Of a stretch of 64,000 bases of DNA, positions 35,972 through 57,600 are shown piece after piece. The DNA comes from Hyperoplus lanceolatus (taxonomy: Eukaryota > Chordata > Actinopteri > Uranoscopiformes > Ammodytidae), in assembly GCA_026929865.2 (NCBI GenBank), contig CM049402.1:10250001-10314000 (forward strand), written 5' to 3'. The translations under genes and the position numbers were made by a program. The notes beneath the pieces are model-generated. The model had not been told where the DNA came from and searched no databases. It saw nothing but the letters and a program-made list of their open reading frames with translations. The stretch's first letter is position 1; every line of letters begins with the position of its first letter.

Positions 35972-38512
35972 AAAAGGATCATTTCAGTGTGAAAGGAGGT
36001 CTCTATATGAGCAATCACCACCCTGGATGCAGACTTGGCATAAACCTTTCATTTCTTGCAAAGGAGGAAGAAGAGAAAAATCATTGCTAACTTTGCTTCA
36101 TTAGTGTGTTTGTCCTCATGTCCGGAATTGAGATCCCATAAAATGTGTCTGCTACATAAAAACACAGCAGCATAAATAGGATTACATGATTTTTGGCATT
36201 GTAAGTCTGAAATGTAAATGTGAAATGAGATGCAGAAGCCAGTGTAATGTTCCTGTCTGAATTGCCAGCAAACATGATTTTACTGTAGTAATTTCTTTTG
36301 TGTGTCTATGTATGAGAGGATCTAACTCCTAAGTGTGGTAGTACACTGGTGGGAGCTATAATTGGTATGAACAATCTTTCCTTATTAATGTAGACCACTT
36401 TCATTTTGGTATCTTTGGGTAAGTTGAAAATCCGTAGGGGGAGACTAAACAAGTGTGAGATTCACAGTCCTCTGAACATTCGTAGTTTAACCTTCCTTCA
36501 GTCTCATTTCCTATTTCATTTGTTCCTTTTAAACCTTTGTGTTTTTTTTCCAACTGTATATTTCTCATTGCTATTTTACCTGAGCGCAACTCTGTCCTTT
36601 TACAGTAAAATAAAATATCTTTTGTATTGCCATTCATTCGTTTGTCCGATCGAGTCCTGAAACTCTTTGTCCTCTGCAGAAACAGACATTTTGTTTTACT
36701 CCTTTACAGACATTTCAGTCAGTCACAATGAAAAAGGTTGCTCAAATTGCACATTTGCCCAATTATTTCCACAAATATGATGCGGAAACCAGCAGGGAGC
36801 ATACAGATAAGACAGTGTCCAGTTAATATTTCAGTTTAGGAGCAATACCTTTAATCTTCTTAAATTATTAAACCTTAATAAGTTAGGCCATGTAAAACTA
36901 TTTTATTACTGTGCATATTCTGGTTTAAGATGTTATTTCCCTATATTTACTGTTATTTGCATGAGTAATAATGCATAAGTGTAAAAGGGGGAAAATGTTT
37001 CGGCCACAAATAATGTTAAATGAGAGGCACAGGGCTCTGATTTACGGTAATTAGTGTCGCTTAGCCACCAAACTGCACACCACGCGCGTTGTTAGTTCAC
37101 AAAGCACGTAACAGTGATACATCAAACAGAATAATATATTATCATATTGCTATATCATTATAATGGTAACTGTTTAACTCAAACTAGTATGAAGCCGAAT
37201 TAAGCTAATGTTTAAGTGTTTACCGCCATTTAAGGGAGGATTATCTCGACCCCTCGTGGCCAAATCATGAACGTCAACTGTCACGTGAGATTCCAGTAAC
37301 GTGACTCCACAAACGGGAAGTGGCTGGAGACCGAAAACTTCTCATAAACACGTCTGCTTTGTCCAGGATAACAGTCTCGCCGGTGTGACCGGACAGCCTG
37401 AAGGACAGTGGTTTGGAGTCCAGTGGAGTTTTGGACTCAGACAGGTGAGAAGGTAGCGTTTAGCGTCAATGTGTGCTCACGTTTTCACACCTCTAACCAC
37501 CGCGTATGAGCCGCTATTGTTCTATTATTGTATCAAAACCCTTGTTGTGAATTTGTTTTTCTTCGCGTGATTTCCTCTAATCAATCACAGATATTCTTCT
37601 TCATTTTGCACCGCTTTTGTTTCACTGTTCACCCCTCTGCCTCGTTTCATTGCCATGGCCATTAGAAACGAAACTGTGCCATATTTCTGTTGATTATTGC
37701 AAAAAAAAAAATGCAGATCTAGGCTTTATGGACCCGAGCTATTATTCGTTTACGAAAATGTTCTTATAGAAATATATTTTATTCTTGATGCGCTGAATAC
37801 GTTTGTAGTTCTAACTCATGTTTATTTAGGTAACTGCCAGTCCTGATATACACTGTATTACTAAAACCTACAGTCAGATCTGATGTCAGTTTAAACTTTG
37901 TAGGCATACCCAACTTAAACTACTGAATTCTAGACAACTACCGCCTTCACGAAGGTTTTAATGTTTAGTTATTTGAACTTCATTCATAGTCATTTTGGTG
38001 GCTGTAGCATTTTATCCACTGCATTCGTATCAATGGGGTTAATTTGAAAAACAGCCTCCAAATTTACATTGAATCAACACCTCTTCGAACATTTAGGATT
38101 ATACTGCAGAGCTGCACTAGTTCAAACTAGGTGGGACGACAAAATAAAATGGCAACTGACCTCTATATACTATGTAGCAATGTTTTTTTTCAGGGAATTG
38201 TAGAGGAATTTTACTCTAAACTGCAAAAACAAAACTTCAAGCTTGTACTATAAGCAGAACCATGTCTTTTGGAAGAATGGAAACCCCACCTGATCATCAT
38301 AGTCAGGAGGATGTGACACTTCTCTTTTTTGAAACTGAGTTTCTCTCACTCACAGGCTTCTGCATTGTCACAGAGAGGTTTTTATTGTCCTCATAGAAAA
38401 CAGACATCTCCTCTTCTCTCTCTCTATCTCGTAACAATATCCCTCATTCTGCTACGAATAAAAAATTCTAGGAAGTATTAATTCTGTTTCCTTGTGTGTG
38501 GTGCAGCCAGCT
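35972..38512. other. prpf19 3' region and tcirg1 promoter, 5' untranslated exon and first intron
   Basis: The prpf19 3' untranslated region probably ends near the AAAATAAAAT cluster at about 36608. A GC-richer patch at about 37240-37444 ends at a good donor (GACAG then GTGAGA, 37445) and is the likely first, non-coding exon of tcirg1, spliced to an acceptor at 38506. The remainder is AT-rich intron. Confidence 0.6.
37280..37288. promoter_or_regulatory. CLEAR-like E-box upstream of tcirg1
   Basis: GTCACGTGA matches 9 of 10 bases of the TFEB/TFE3 CLEAR consensus GTCACGTGAC. It lies about 160 bp before the end of the putative first exon of tcirg1. Lysosomal V-ATPase genes are known CLEAR-network members; occupancy here is inferred. 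Confidence 0.5.
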
Positions 38513-46510
<7,998 letters not shown>

Positions 46511-48320
46511 TCAGCCACAAGATGATGTAGGATTGCGAAACGGTTATGTTAACTTTTGTAAATCACTCAGTACAACTGGACTACAGCAGCACACATCCTG
46601 ACTTTCTCTACGTCTTAACATTAGTATTATTTTGCCTGAGCGTTATGGTTAAAATCAATGATCATGATGGTATAGACTGTTATTTTTGCATCAGTTTGAT
46701 TTGAGCACGAGTCCCTAAAAAGTGAATTACAATTGAGTTATTTGAAATGACAAAAATATACTTTTTTTTACCCCATCTCAAATGTTTTTCTTTTTCATGT
46801 ACTACTTTCTAATGACTCTTTCGGTATTTAAAATAATAGTGATCCTTTCATTTTCACTCTAGGAAAAGATTTTATAGACACAAATATGAAAAGGGAAAGC
46901 ACATAATGTAGTGTATCTGTTCTGCAGTTCACGGGAACGTATGATTGTTGAATGAAATGGTTATTGTGCTTCAATAAGACAGTTCTGCAGGATTCTTTTG
47001 AATGAATGGACTTTCGTGAGCCAAAGATACTTTCACCTCTTTGTCATGTCTTCCAATCAGGACACACTACAGGTATTTATTGGTAGTAAAAGTTTATTTC
47101 ATGTGCCTTACTGGGACTGTGTGCTTGTTTATCCATTAGGTCTTTTTGTAGAATCATAACATTTGTCATGCCACTATTTTGAACAAAGTTCTGCCTTGGG
47201 TATTAATCTTGCCGGTTTGCACTGTAATATGGATAAAATTTGAACTGAAATTAAAAATTATTTTCTTGTGTGATCTTATTGTGTGAAGTGCTTCACTGAA
47301 CAAGCTACCTTACATGTTGTGCTGTCACACCATTTAATGTGGTAATGATGGAAGAAGTATTCACATATCTGACTTTAGTCTAAGAATAAGGATGAATACA
47401 CTAAAGTAAAAATAGCCCATTATAAGTACAATTCTAATAATTTGAGATTGTGGATTTTTTTATTCCATGCTCTGCAATCATGAAACATTAACCCAAAAGA
47501 AAGGCCTGCCATATTTAATGAGTATGTAAAATATTTGAAATTTTCACTTGCACATGAACTTTTCCATGTTATTCAAAAATGTTTAGATGCACCTGTATGT
47601 AGAACAATTCAAATGTAGCTGAGTGGAGTGGTGTGTTTATCACATTATTAGATTATAGCATAAAGATAGATCAATAGATTGATTGTGAGTTTGTGACCAA
47701 CATTGTGATGCAGATTACCAGGGTGGAACTCATTTTAATCAGGCTATTACTAATATTAGTAGGTCTAATTATTTACATGATCACATTATTATTATGAAAA
47801 ATCCTCATCTCAACAGCAGATAGTTGCATAAACTGTTAATTAAATCGAGTGCCCCTGAAATGCAGTGACAAATAGCCTATAGAAAATTAGAAATGACATC
47901 AAGTCAAATATATTTTAAAAAACACTGTAAATTACAAAGTAACTTGACTCGTGTACACTACGAGTTTAATGTCTTTCACCAAATTCACCAAAATTGCTGC
48001 ATAGTTTAAAGTGTAAAGCGTTTATTGTTCAGGAAACAGACTATGGAATGGTAGTATAATATGATATACGTGTAAGTGGAACCTTTGAAACGTTTGTTTC
48101 TGTCAGTGGTCTTTCTAAAGGGGAGCACCGACTGAACCGGATGTTGTCCGAATGTCATAGGTGGTTCACATGTCTTATGTGAATTATTCTCAACTAGCGT
48201 AAAAAAAGGGTTAAAAGAGTATGATTTGAGATTTTTAAGGACATGACGATTAACCGGATGATAGCGCTTTGACTGAACTTTTATTTGAATTGATGCGGTT
48301 ACACAATTAAGGAGGAAGAG
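46511..48320. other. tcirg1 3' region and mrpl18 5' flank
   Basis: AT-rich with no exon-like frames. The tcirg1 3' untranslated region presumably ends within about 46,700-47,270. The mrpl18 promoter should lie at about 48050-48320, where CCGGAT (ETS-like) motifs occur at about 48140 and 48255. No transposon ends were recognised. Confidence 0.5.
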
Positions 48321-49738
48321 ATGGCTTTGACTGTTCGTCTGTTGTTAGGTCAAATTCAACGATGTCGTCCAATTGCTGCTACAAACCAGACAGGTAAGCA
48401 CGTTCATATTCGTTAATAGTTTCAAGACTGTGTTATTTTGAACTAGTTTAACACATAACATGGTGTGTTTGCTCAGTTCGGTGTCTGAGTCAGGCGGCCT
48501 CTCAGTCGGAGCCCAGCGCCGATGAGAACGAAGCGGTGAACCCGACCTTTGTGAACAGAAACCCCCGGAACCTGGAACAGCTGGCCCTGGCTGTTAAGGA
48601 CCGGGGCTGGAGCACCACCTGGCCCCACCGGGAGTTCTACCACAGGTCTGTGGCAATATGGAGGAATTTGTTTTTAAGATATGGGTGCATCATAATAACA
48701 CAGGCCAGGGTTCCTACAGATTCTTAAAATGCATTGAATTTAAAGCCTCGGCAGAAATCTGAAGAGTTAATGTCTGTCGTGTGAATTAAGGCACTTCTGA
48801 GCCACTATTCAGAATGTACATTTATATTGTATTGCTCTTGCCTAGTCTGTATTACACTTTGACTGTGCATGTATGTAATGTTGTATATACAACCTCAATA
48901 TAATAAGATAAGCTCCACTTACGCTGACATCCTATTATAAAGGGAAGTTTTGAGTACATGAAGAAAAATACATTTTCCCTAAGATTCCCTACATTTATTT
49001 TCCTAACACAGTTCCCTCCTGTCTCGCCCTTCTATTTAACCACTGTGGTCTTGCTCGTCTTTTCACAGGTTGGAGTTTTCTCGCACCCAGCACCATGTGA
49101 CAGCACAGGTGTTCTCCGGCAGCTCTCCTGAGCCGGTGGTTTCCTGTTCCACTAAGGAGTGGGCTCTGAAGAAGGAGCTGCCCTCCACTAGCTGTGTGGC
49201 GGCCTGTCAGGCTGTGGGCGAGGTGCTGGCACATCGATGCCAGCAGGCCGGCATCACCAGGATGGTTTACAGGGCCATCCCATGGACGTACCGCTCTGAC
49301 GCTGTGAGTAAAGGCTGCAAGCAACATCTGTATGTGTAGGCATGGGCCAGTATGATTATCTGACGGTATGATGGTATGGTTTTTACCTTGAGCAAAAATA
49401 CAACGGTTTCACGGTATTGTGTGATTACAGCTCTCAAATGTGTTTTTTTGAAATGTCTGGGTAAAAAACAACAATTTTTTTCCCCTGTCTGAACACAATC
49501 TTTAAACAATAAAATAACATATAGAATATTCTGAACATTAATAATCTTGTATGTTAACAATAAGTGTGTGTGTGTTCTTATACCCTATAACAGTATGACA
49601 GAGATAATGGCCATAGTTTGCCATCACTTGTCTGTTTATGATGACTTTTCTCTTTCACAGGTTCAGTCTTTCAGAACGGCAATGAAAGAGGCAGGAATCA
49701 CCCTCAGTGAACCCAGAAGGAAATACGTCGGTACCTGA
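48321..49738 (+). CDS. mrpl18: Mitochondrial large-subunit ribosomal protein uL18m
   Basis: Four exons: 48321-48393, 48477-48645, 49069-49303 and 49661-49738. Phases agree and give 184 aa, the normal size. The first 30 or so residues (MALTVRLLLGQIQRCRP) are basic and likely a mitochondrial import signal. The body has NPRNLEQLALAVKDRGWSTTWP and RTQHHVTAQV, then WALKKELPST and a C-terminal LSEPRRKYV segment, all recognisable as MRPL18. The protein belongs to the mitoribosomal central protuberance and has been linked to 5S rRNA import in mammals (family knowledge). It converges with ssh3. Confidence 0.95.
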
Positions 49739-51687
49739 GTTTGTGTCTATCTATCACATCTGTTGTGTTGTAAAAAATATCCTCTGTATCCCCTCACTCT
49801 CTGCTCTTTTGTGAATTATGACATTATAAAGATAATCAAAGTGAGAGATTTGAAATAAAGTTGCTTGTCCCTGTGCTTTGTCTGTTGTGGATAAATGTTT
49901 GTGAACAGGTGCAGTTCTTTAATCAAGAAAACAAAACAGTTTAGTCTGGGTATAATCATTTACTTTACCACTCATGATGCTTGTTGTAAACAGGAAATAA
50001 GTGCTGATTGTAGAGAAAGAGATGTGGACAAGATAAAAAAAAATTACTATAATTATTTCAATCATAATACAGCGTGACGTTGGCTCAGGCAGTGGGAACA
50101 GTGTTTCGTGTTGTGGGATTATAAAGTGCATGTTTGTTTGTTTTTACTGGTCAGCAATGCATGCTGGATAAATGGAGTAAGTGTTAGCTTTGTGTTCACC
50201 GGTTTTAAAAAGTTACACCAGCATAAAATCAAAATATTCCACATCAGCATCTAGTGATCACAAGCCTGAAGACGGTATATTGAATAATTTACCTCAATCC
50301 ATTACATTTCTATATAAATACTTGAGAAAATCCTGAACAATTTGCTCTCACATAGGTTGGTATAAAACAACATGCACCAAGGTCATCAGCAATTTTTTGT
50401 CGATGCATATATACTGGGTATATTATATATATATATATATTTATATATATATTATGCTTACATGCAAAAACTAAGGAAGTCACATTTATACCGCTATCAA
50501 AGTGAGAGACAACACAAGATACATACAATATGCAGCCACCACTGCATCGTCGTAAAAACACCAGTCAAGAGTCGTATTTCATTCTCAGGTTGAAGGCACT
50601 CATGAAGCCCAGGTGTTTAAATACAGGGAGTGACATTGGTCCTAAACGTATAGACGTGATAAAGATTTTCAATCGAATATGGTCATTGGCACATTAGAAT
50701 ACATTGTTTGGCAAGAACGCTTTGTGCCATAAAACTGGCCCCGACTTGGTCCATCGTAATGAACAGCTTGGAAACAGTCAAATCTTCCCATCAGTGAACA
50801 ACATTGGATCTTGTGAAAAAGATCTTCTGATGAGAACTAGAATATGAAACACATTTAAAACCGTCCACCTCGAATTGGCAGCATAAAGCCTCGTAAATAT
50901 ATATATATATACACAGGGAAGGTAAAGGAGAAGCGTACCGGTAATTGCATAGATATCATCTCTGGAGTGATGCAGTGTGAGCTGAAGAGTGGACTCTACA
51001 TGGAGGGAGAGACCAGTACGTCTGAGTGATATCATATGTTCTAAAAAACAAGCTTTACAACCGCCAATAAAGTTTTTTCAGTTTTTAATGTAACAAAAGC
51101 CGTTAATGTAATCACTTGCCATTGTTTTATTTGTTTAAATAACGTTATCAAAGTTTAATTTATTTGGCTATAAAGTTGTACATAAATGTACATGTGATGT
51201 GAAAAAGAATTTCCCCTTGGGGACAATAAAGTCTAAAGTAACATAATCATATTTCCTTACTATGGCCTCCTTAAATAACTGCCACACTAAAACCCCTACT
51301 ATACATTATGGGCAAGAAGTAATTACGTTAACCTTAATGGCATGTTATTACATTATAGCTTTCATAACAATCAAAACTGAATAAACATAACCTTATCGGC
51401 CTTTATTACACTATTTGCTGCTACACCTGGTAATGATTTCAGCCATCATATATCCTGACATTCAGTGGTACAGCAATACTGCAGCAGGATCCTTCAGAGA
51501 TATTCAATAATATCATCATGTAAATAATCACAAATATAAAGCCAGAGCGTATCAGTGTGTTGAAACCTTGGCATGTAATCGGAGCACACTTTTCCTTCAG
51601 GTGTGGTCTCCATCAAGGAAAACTATCCCTGTCTTCTGCAGCTCTCTCCCTGCTGTACCTCCCTGCTTTTCTATCTTATCCATCTCT
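49739..51687. other. Convergent 3' regions of mrpl18 and ssh3
   Basis: A polyadenylation signal AATAAA at 49854-49859 fits the end of mrpl18. The rest contains an AT microsatellite at about 50420-50455 and presumably the ssh3 3' untranslated region on the minus strand. No coding exon was identified. Confidence 0.6.
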
Positions 51688-54600
51688 TTAGGTTTTGCCC
51701 TGAGCGGCGTCTGCCAGGCTTCGCGGCTCAGGCGAAACGTCCACACATGCACTCTGGTGAGTCAGACTCCGTCGCCCGTAGCTACGCCTCCGCTGCCGTG
51801 GAGACCGGCTGGGGCTGCCGGGCAGCTGTGAAAAGAAGAAAGAAGAAGAGAAGCAGTTTAAATAGCTAAATTGGCACAGGACGCAAAAACAGGGAAAAGA
51901 AACCCCAAAAATCGAATAGATAACAGCAAATCAAATAAAATCTTTTCCACTTGTGGGCATTATTATCACTTGTCGCTTTAAGTAAAAAAAAAAAAGGACA
52001 TCTGAATCTGAATTAAATAAATGCAAGAACAACTTTAACAATCAAAAGTAATGTCAGATTGTTCATTCGCACTTCACGTACCAACTAAACTAATATTTTT
52101 ATGTAAATAAAAGCAGTTCCTCAACTTACAAATCAGCCATTTTAGTGTGGAGCAGCTGAAGTACAAATAGTGTAAAAAGAGGGACAGGCTAAATGTACCT
52201 GTCCTTTTTCTGAAACATCCTGTTCACTAATGGACTGCATGAGGGAGAAGAGGTTCATCCTGCCACTGCGATTCACACTGGAAGCCACCTAGAGATAATA
52301 GAGAGAAAAGAAACGAAGGAACAAGATATAAGAGACACGTGAAGGTACACAGCATCAGACACTGTGTGTGGATTGGAGTCATAGCCTGTATATAAAAGGG
52401 TTGGGAGCATCTGTGTCAGCCAGTCTGCTCACCTTGTCTGGTTCATTCACTGTGACAACAGGACAGACTTCAGGTGCTCCTGTCTGCTCAGGTCCCTGGT
52501 CGGTCTCGGACTTGAGGGCGGGCTCTTTAAACACCTGGGCGTGTGTGAAAAGATAGAAGGATTGAATCATCAAAGATTAAAACATACAGCATGTAAATCT
52601 CCAGGACAAAAAAATTCTAATAATAACATCTCATTGATGTTAAACAAATACCTCTGGTTCTTCCTCTGAATGCTCTTCATCATCTGAACTGTGAACATCA
52701 TCCTCGTCCTCTTCAGATAGTTCCTCGTCCTCCTCCTCTTCGTCCTCCTCCTCTGCCTTTCCTTCCTCTCCTCCCTCCTTCTTGTGCACTGACTTTTGCC
52801 TTTGGTCCCTGGACTTTCGCCTCCAGAGGGCGCTGTGACGCTGATGGCTAGAATGATGAAGGAACATACAGCAATAAATTGAAAAAGTCACAGACACCGG
52901 TAACCTCTTAACCTGGTGAGACCATATTGCTAGCTTCACATTTGTTTCTCTCCTGCTGATCAGCCTGGCATTTTTCCAAGTCCATGGGGAGGAGCCGGTC
53001 AAGAAATGACTGGGCCAATAAGAACCTGCGTTATCATCTAATGATTACGTTTGTCCTCAAGTGGAAGGCAGCATCTGATTGGTTCATGTAGTCGGAAATC
53101 TGGCCTCTAGTCAGACCGGGCCCTCCAAACCTTCTGTCTGTTGAGGCTAGATTGACAGCTACGCGAACCAATCAACGGCTGCCTTCCACTAAGGGATTAA
53201 CGGGGTGATCTGCGGTAGAGAAACAAATTTGATGCTTGCGAGATAAAGCTCGTCTGGGCAGGCTAGCAAACTCTTTTCATTGTATAGAAAACTTCACACA
53301 TGGTGCCTGACCTTGCGTTTAGGATGCCGTTGTAGGTCTGGAGCTGCTTCATGAAGCCCTCGTTGGGCTTGACAATGGAGCGTCTGTCCCTGATGTAGGC
53401 CAACGCCACATCCAGAGGCCAGTGGTGATGCTTCATGGCGAAGGCGCACACCGTGGACGCCGAGCGAGAAACGCCCATCTTACAGTGAACCAACACGGCC
53501 TGTCCACTCCTCCTGCAATACACATCAAGATTGAGAATGAAATTGAGGCAGACTCTTTATAGTGTCAGTGTTTTCAATATGTTTTTACAGTTACAAAAAT
53601 AGGTCTTTTAAATTGATGTAATGTTGGCCAGGTGCCCCTTGAAAAAGAGATGTTTAATCTCAATGGGTTTTCTCCTGGTTAAATAAAGGTTAAATAAAAA
53701 AATAACTGTCAAAGATCAGGGGCCTCATTTATAACGGTGTGCGTAGAAACCATCCTAAAACATTGCGTCCGCACAACGCCAAAAATGTGCTGCGCAAAAA
53801 AAAAATCTGATTTATAAAACTGTGCGGCGCACACCTGCACGCAATCTTCCTTTTATAAATACCCACCTGCGGTGAATTGTGCGCGGACGATCTCCACCCC
53901 GTGTCCTCCCAATTCACCTCCCAGTTTCATCCCACAATCTACCATAAATGGCGAATGCTAAATAGCTCCTGAATATGGTGACACTCTTAATAAGCACGGA
54001 ATTTTGACTGACGTGAGGAAAAAAGGGAGGCAACCGGCCGCAAAGAAAGCGACTGGGAAGGAAGAAAGCCTGTGACGTGCATAATTATGCTGACGTAACT
54101 GTCACACACACACACACACACGCGCGCTTATCATGATTGACACAGTCGTTATAGTCTTTGTAAAGCAGTTTCGCCCAACTTTGTACTGTATGCAATATCA
54201 CGTATTAGCGTAGGCTACCAGTAGTACTATATGTAGGCCTATATAAAATATGTTGTGACAAGTGAAATAATGCCTATAGTCTATTCGAGAGCATTGTTTA
54301 TATCCCGTGAGATCGACACATTTCCAACAACGTCAGATTATAGTTTAATCTTCCAGGGTGAATTGTTATAGGAAAGAGATGCGTGTAATAATTTGCTAAA
54401 TTCACAACATGATTTTATCTAACGAAATATACAATTTAATTAATATCTGTTGGGCTTAACTTTGTACAAAACTACTTTTTACACACCACTTAAAATTTGC
54501 TCTCACGCTGACCACTCACGGAAACACCTCCCGACGTATAGGATATTATTATAGAGTAGCGCTATAAGATTCAGCTTATAAAATATAACCAAACCATGTA

Positions 54601-57600
54601 GAACTAGGCTACTTGATAAATAATTCAACCTACATCACAACTGCATGTCATAGACTACAGTAGCCATATATTCGCAACTATCGGTAAGCTTATACATTTT
54701 ACTTACATTTGACTTAATATATTGGGTGCCAAGCATTTCACAGTCATGTGTCTGTGTTTTTTCTGATGACTGAGCTTTATTTTGTGGTGTTGCCATTGAG
54801 TGTCGCTGATTCCCCGAGTCAGGAAAACCTTGCGGTAGCGCTACGCATGGTTGACAGTTGGCGTGGGAATACGCACAATTCTCCGCAAAGAATGTTTTTA
54901 TAAATACCAACGTTTGCCCCCGCACATTTATGACCGTCTACGCAAGGTTTTTGTGCGCACAAGCTTTATAAATGAGGCCCCAGGAGAGGCTCAACAGCAG
55001 TCTAGGAGTTTGGCTTGCCAATTGGCTCCAAATGAAATTCAAAATATAAAGAAACACTATTTTTGTCATGCTGTGTTTCTATAATGCAATGTAGAAAATA
55101 GATAATTCACAAAGCTTACAGCGAATGGAAATATACTGTAGCCTAAGTCACAGTGCAGCAACATAAAACTGAAAAATTGGCGGCGAGACAAAGCGAGGAA
55201 CATATTAAAGGAAAAGTTGATTACTTTGAGAAATACTCTCATTTACTTTCATGCCAAGAGTTGGATGAGAAGATCGATAACATTCTTGTGTACGCTCAAT
55301 GGAGCTATAGCCAGGAGCCAGTTAGCTTAGCTTAGTATAAAGACTGGAAACAGGAGGAAAACAGCTAGACTGGATCTGTCTGATGGAAAAAATACAGCCC
55401 AGAAGCACCCTGGTATCTCATTTTCTTAATCTGTACAAAAAAACAAACAGATCATGTTTGGTACTATTTCTTGGCCAGACACAGTAACTTCCTGGAGTAT
55501 CTGATTGCCTAGTCCAGCAAATATTGAGCTTCAGAGAGACTGTTAGGCAGATGCTGAGCTACTAGGCTAGCTGTCTCCCTCTGTTCCCATTTTATGCACT
55601 TAGCTTAACATCTCCAAATCAAAAACACAACATGGTTAATTAGAGAAATGTGCTTGTCTATGACTTTAATCTGTAAAATAAGTAGGATCTTAAGAGTCTT
55701 GTGGTGTGTTTGGGGTTTGAGGATTACCTTGCAGTGTCGATGAAGTTGTGCGTGTCCGTCCAGTGAGGCAGCAGGTCTGTGGCTTCCACGTCGTACACTC
55801 TGATGTTCATATAAGTGAAGGCTTCTGGGAAAAAGTTGTCAATCTCCCTCGTCACATTCAGAATATAGCCCACACTGAAAGAAAATAACACACAGACACA
55901 ATCTTTAGAGCCACATTGATGACTCAGCAAAACAATATGCACAATTGAGTATTACTGTGTGGAACAGAGATGGACAACAATACAAAACCAACAATAGACG
56001 GAGCTATAAAGTACTGCAGGTGAAAAAACACTGACTTGTTTTTCTGCAGCTCCTCAAAGTTCGCCGCGTTCCACTCAGAGCCCTGAAACCAGATGAAGGC
56101 ATGGGAGAGGTTCAGTCGAGGGCACAGAGGACAAAAAGGAAAGGGCCAACAGAGTCGCCTTCCCTATCGCTGTCAACACACTTCTCTCACAAAGGGGAAG
56201 TTACAGTCACATGAAAACATCCTGGTGAAAAGTACACTTTGGTCAGTTTCGCAGACTGAAGCACAGAAAGGCTCCCTTTACTCTGATGTTCAAATAAAAC
56301 AAATATACTGTATATATTTATCGGGTTACCAGGTATAGGTAGTCAAATATTTTGGAGGGTTTGTCCATCTGAGCGATGGTGACTATGATCTCATTGTCGA
56401 TGTACTCCTTATAGGGTCTCACATCGAAGCCTGTTCTGGTCTCCAGGGCAGTGTGCACCTACAGTAGGAAAGGAAAGGTTTGTTAATATACACCGACGTA
56501 CATAAATTCACTGTTTATCACTTTATTTACCCTTTCTTTTCCTCCACCATACTCATACATAGTAGTCCTCTAACTTTAATCAACTTCCCCTTTCTGCCCA
56601 TACATAGGGGACGTCTCACCATTTTAGACGTGAGGCTGTCCAGGTCTTCAGTCCTCATAATGTCTCTCAGGTGCTCTTTGATCAGCTCCTCGTTGGAAAG
56701 TCTGTCGGCCGAACTGCCCGGACGACAAAAAAAAAGTGTAACCTAAGTACAAACCAACATGTGTGCACAAGCAAAAAAGATCGTATGACAACATTACATC
56801 TTATTTACATATTTAAAGCAGTGGGTGCTAGCAGAATGTATTATAAAGTATTTTATTTTCTTCACTATCACTATGCATTACCAGGTTGCATGCTGACTTC
56901 TTTGCTTTGGAACAATATACATATGTTATTAATATGGTCAATTGCCAAAGTCTCTCCTTGAAGCCCCAAAAGGTTCATACTGTAGGCTTGTGTTCTTAAC
57001 TAATCACTTTGATGTACAGTAATAGCTTGTTGTTGAAAAAGGGACTGGGTGCTAGGTTTAAATTTGACATATTCTAAAGTTGGAACTCAAGTATTTTTTT
57101 AAATGTTAGAAGATACTTCTAAGTTGAAGTCCAGCACTTAAAGGTTATGTTTAAGAGTGTCTGAGCGCACAATAAATCAAAAAGTCGAAAAAGACAAGAA
57201 TCGTTTGAGAGAATTGTGATCTCAGTTGTCCAGGTGAAAATTCTTGATTCACATTTTGGCAGGTAACTCACTGCCCTAGTTTTGAGGTACCTGTACTTTA
57301 CATACCTCTGTCCGTCATCATCTCTGTCCCTGCGGACTGACTCCAGGTCGTTCATGGCTTCCCACTCGTTGATGCAGGATCGCTCTGACTCGATGTGCTG
57401 GTTGTAGTGCTGGGCCCACTCCAGGCCATTTCCTGGTATAACCCCTGCCCTGACCGCTCGCTCGCAGCAGCCGTGCAAAATCTGCAACACTGACCTTAAA
57501 ACAGTCAGGGTAGAAGACAGGTTATTATTTGAGGTTATATTATATGTTGTGGGAAACTAAATGTCTTATAAAGAGGCTAAAGAGATAAACAATGTAGAAG

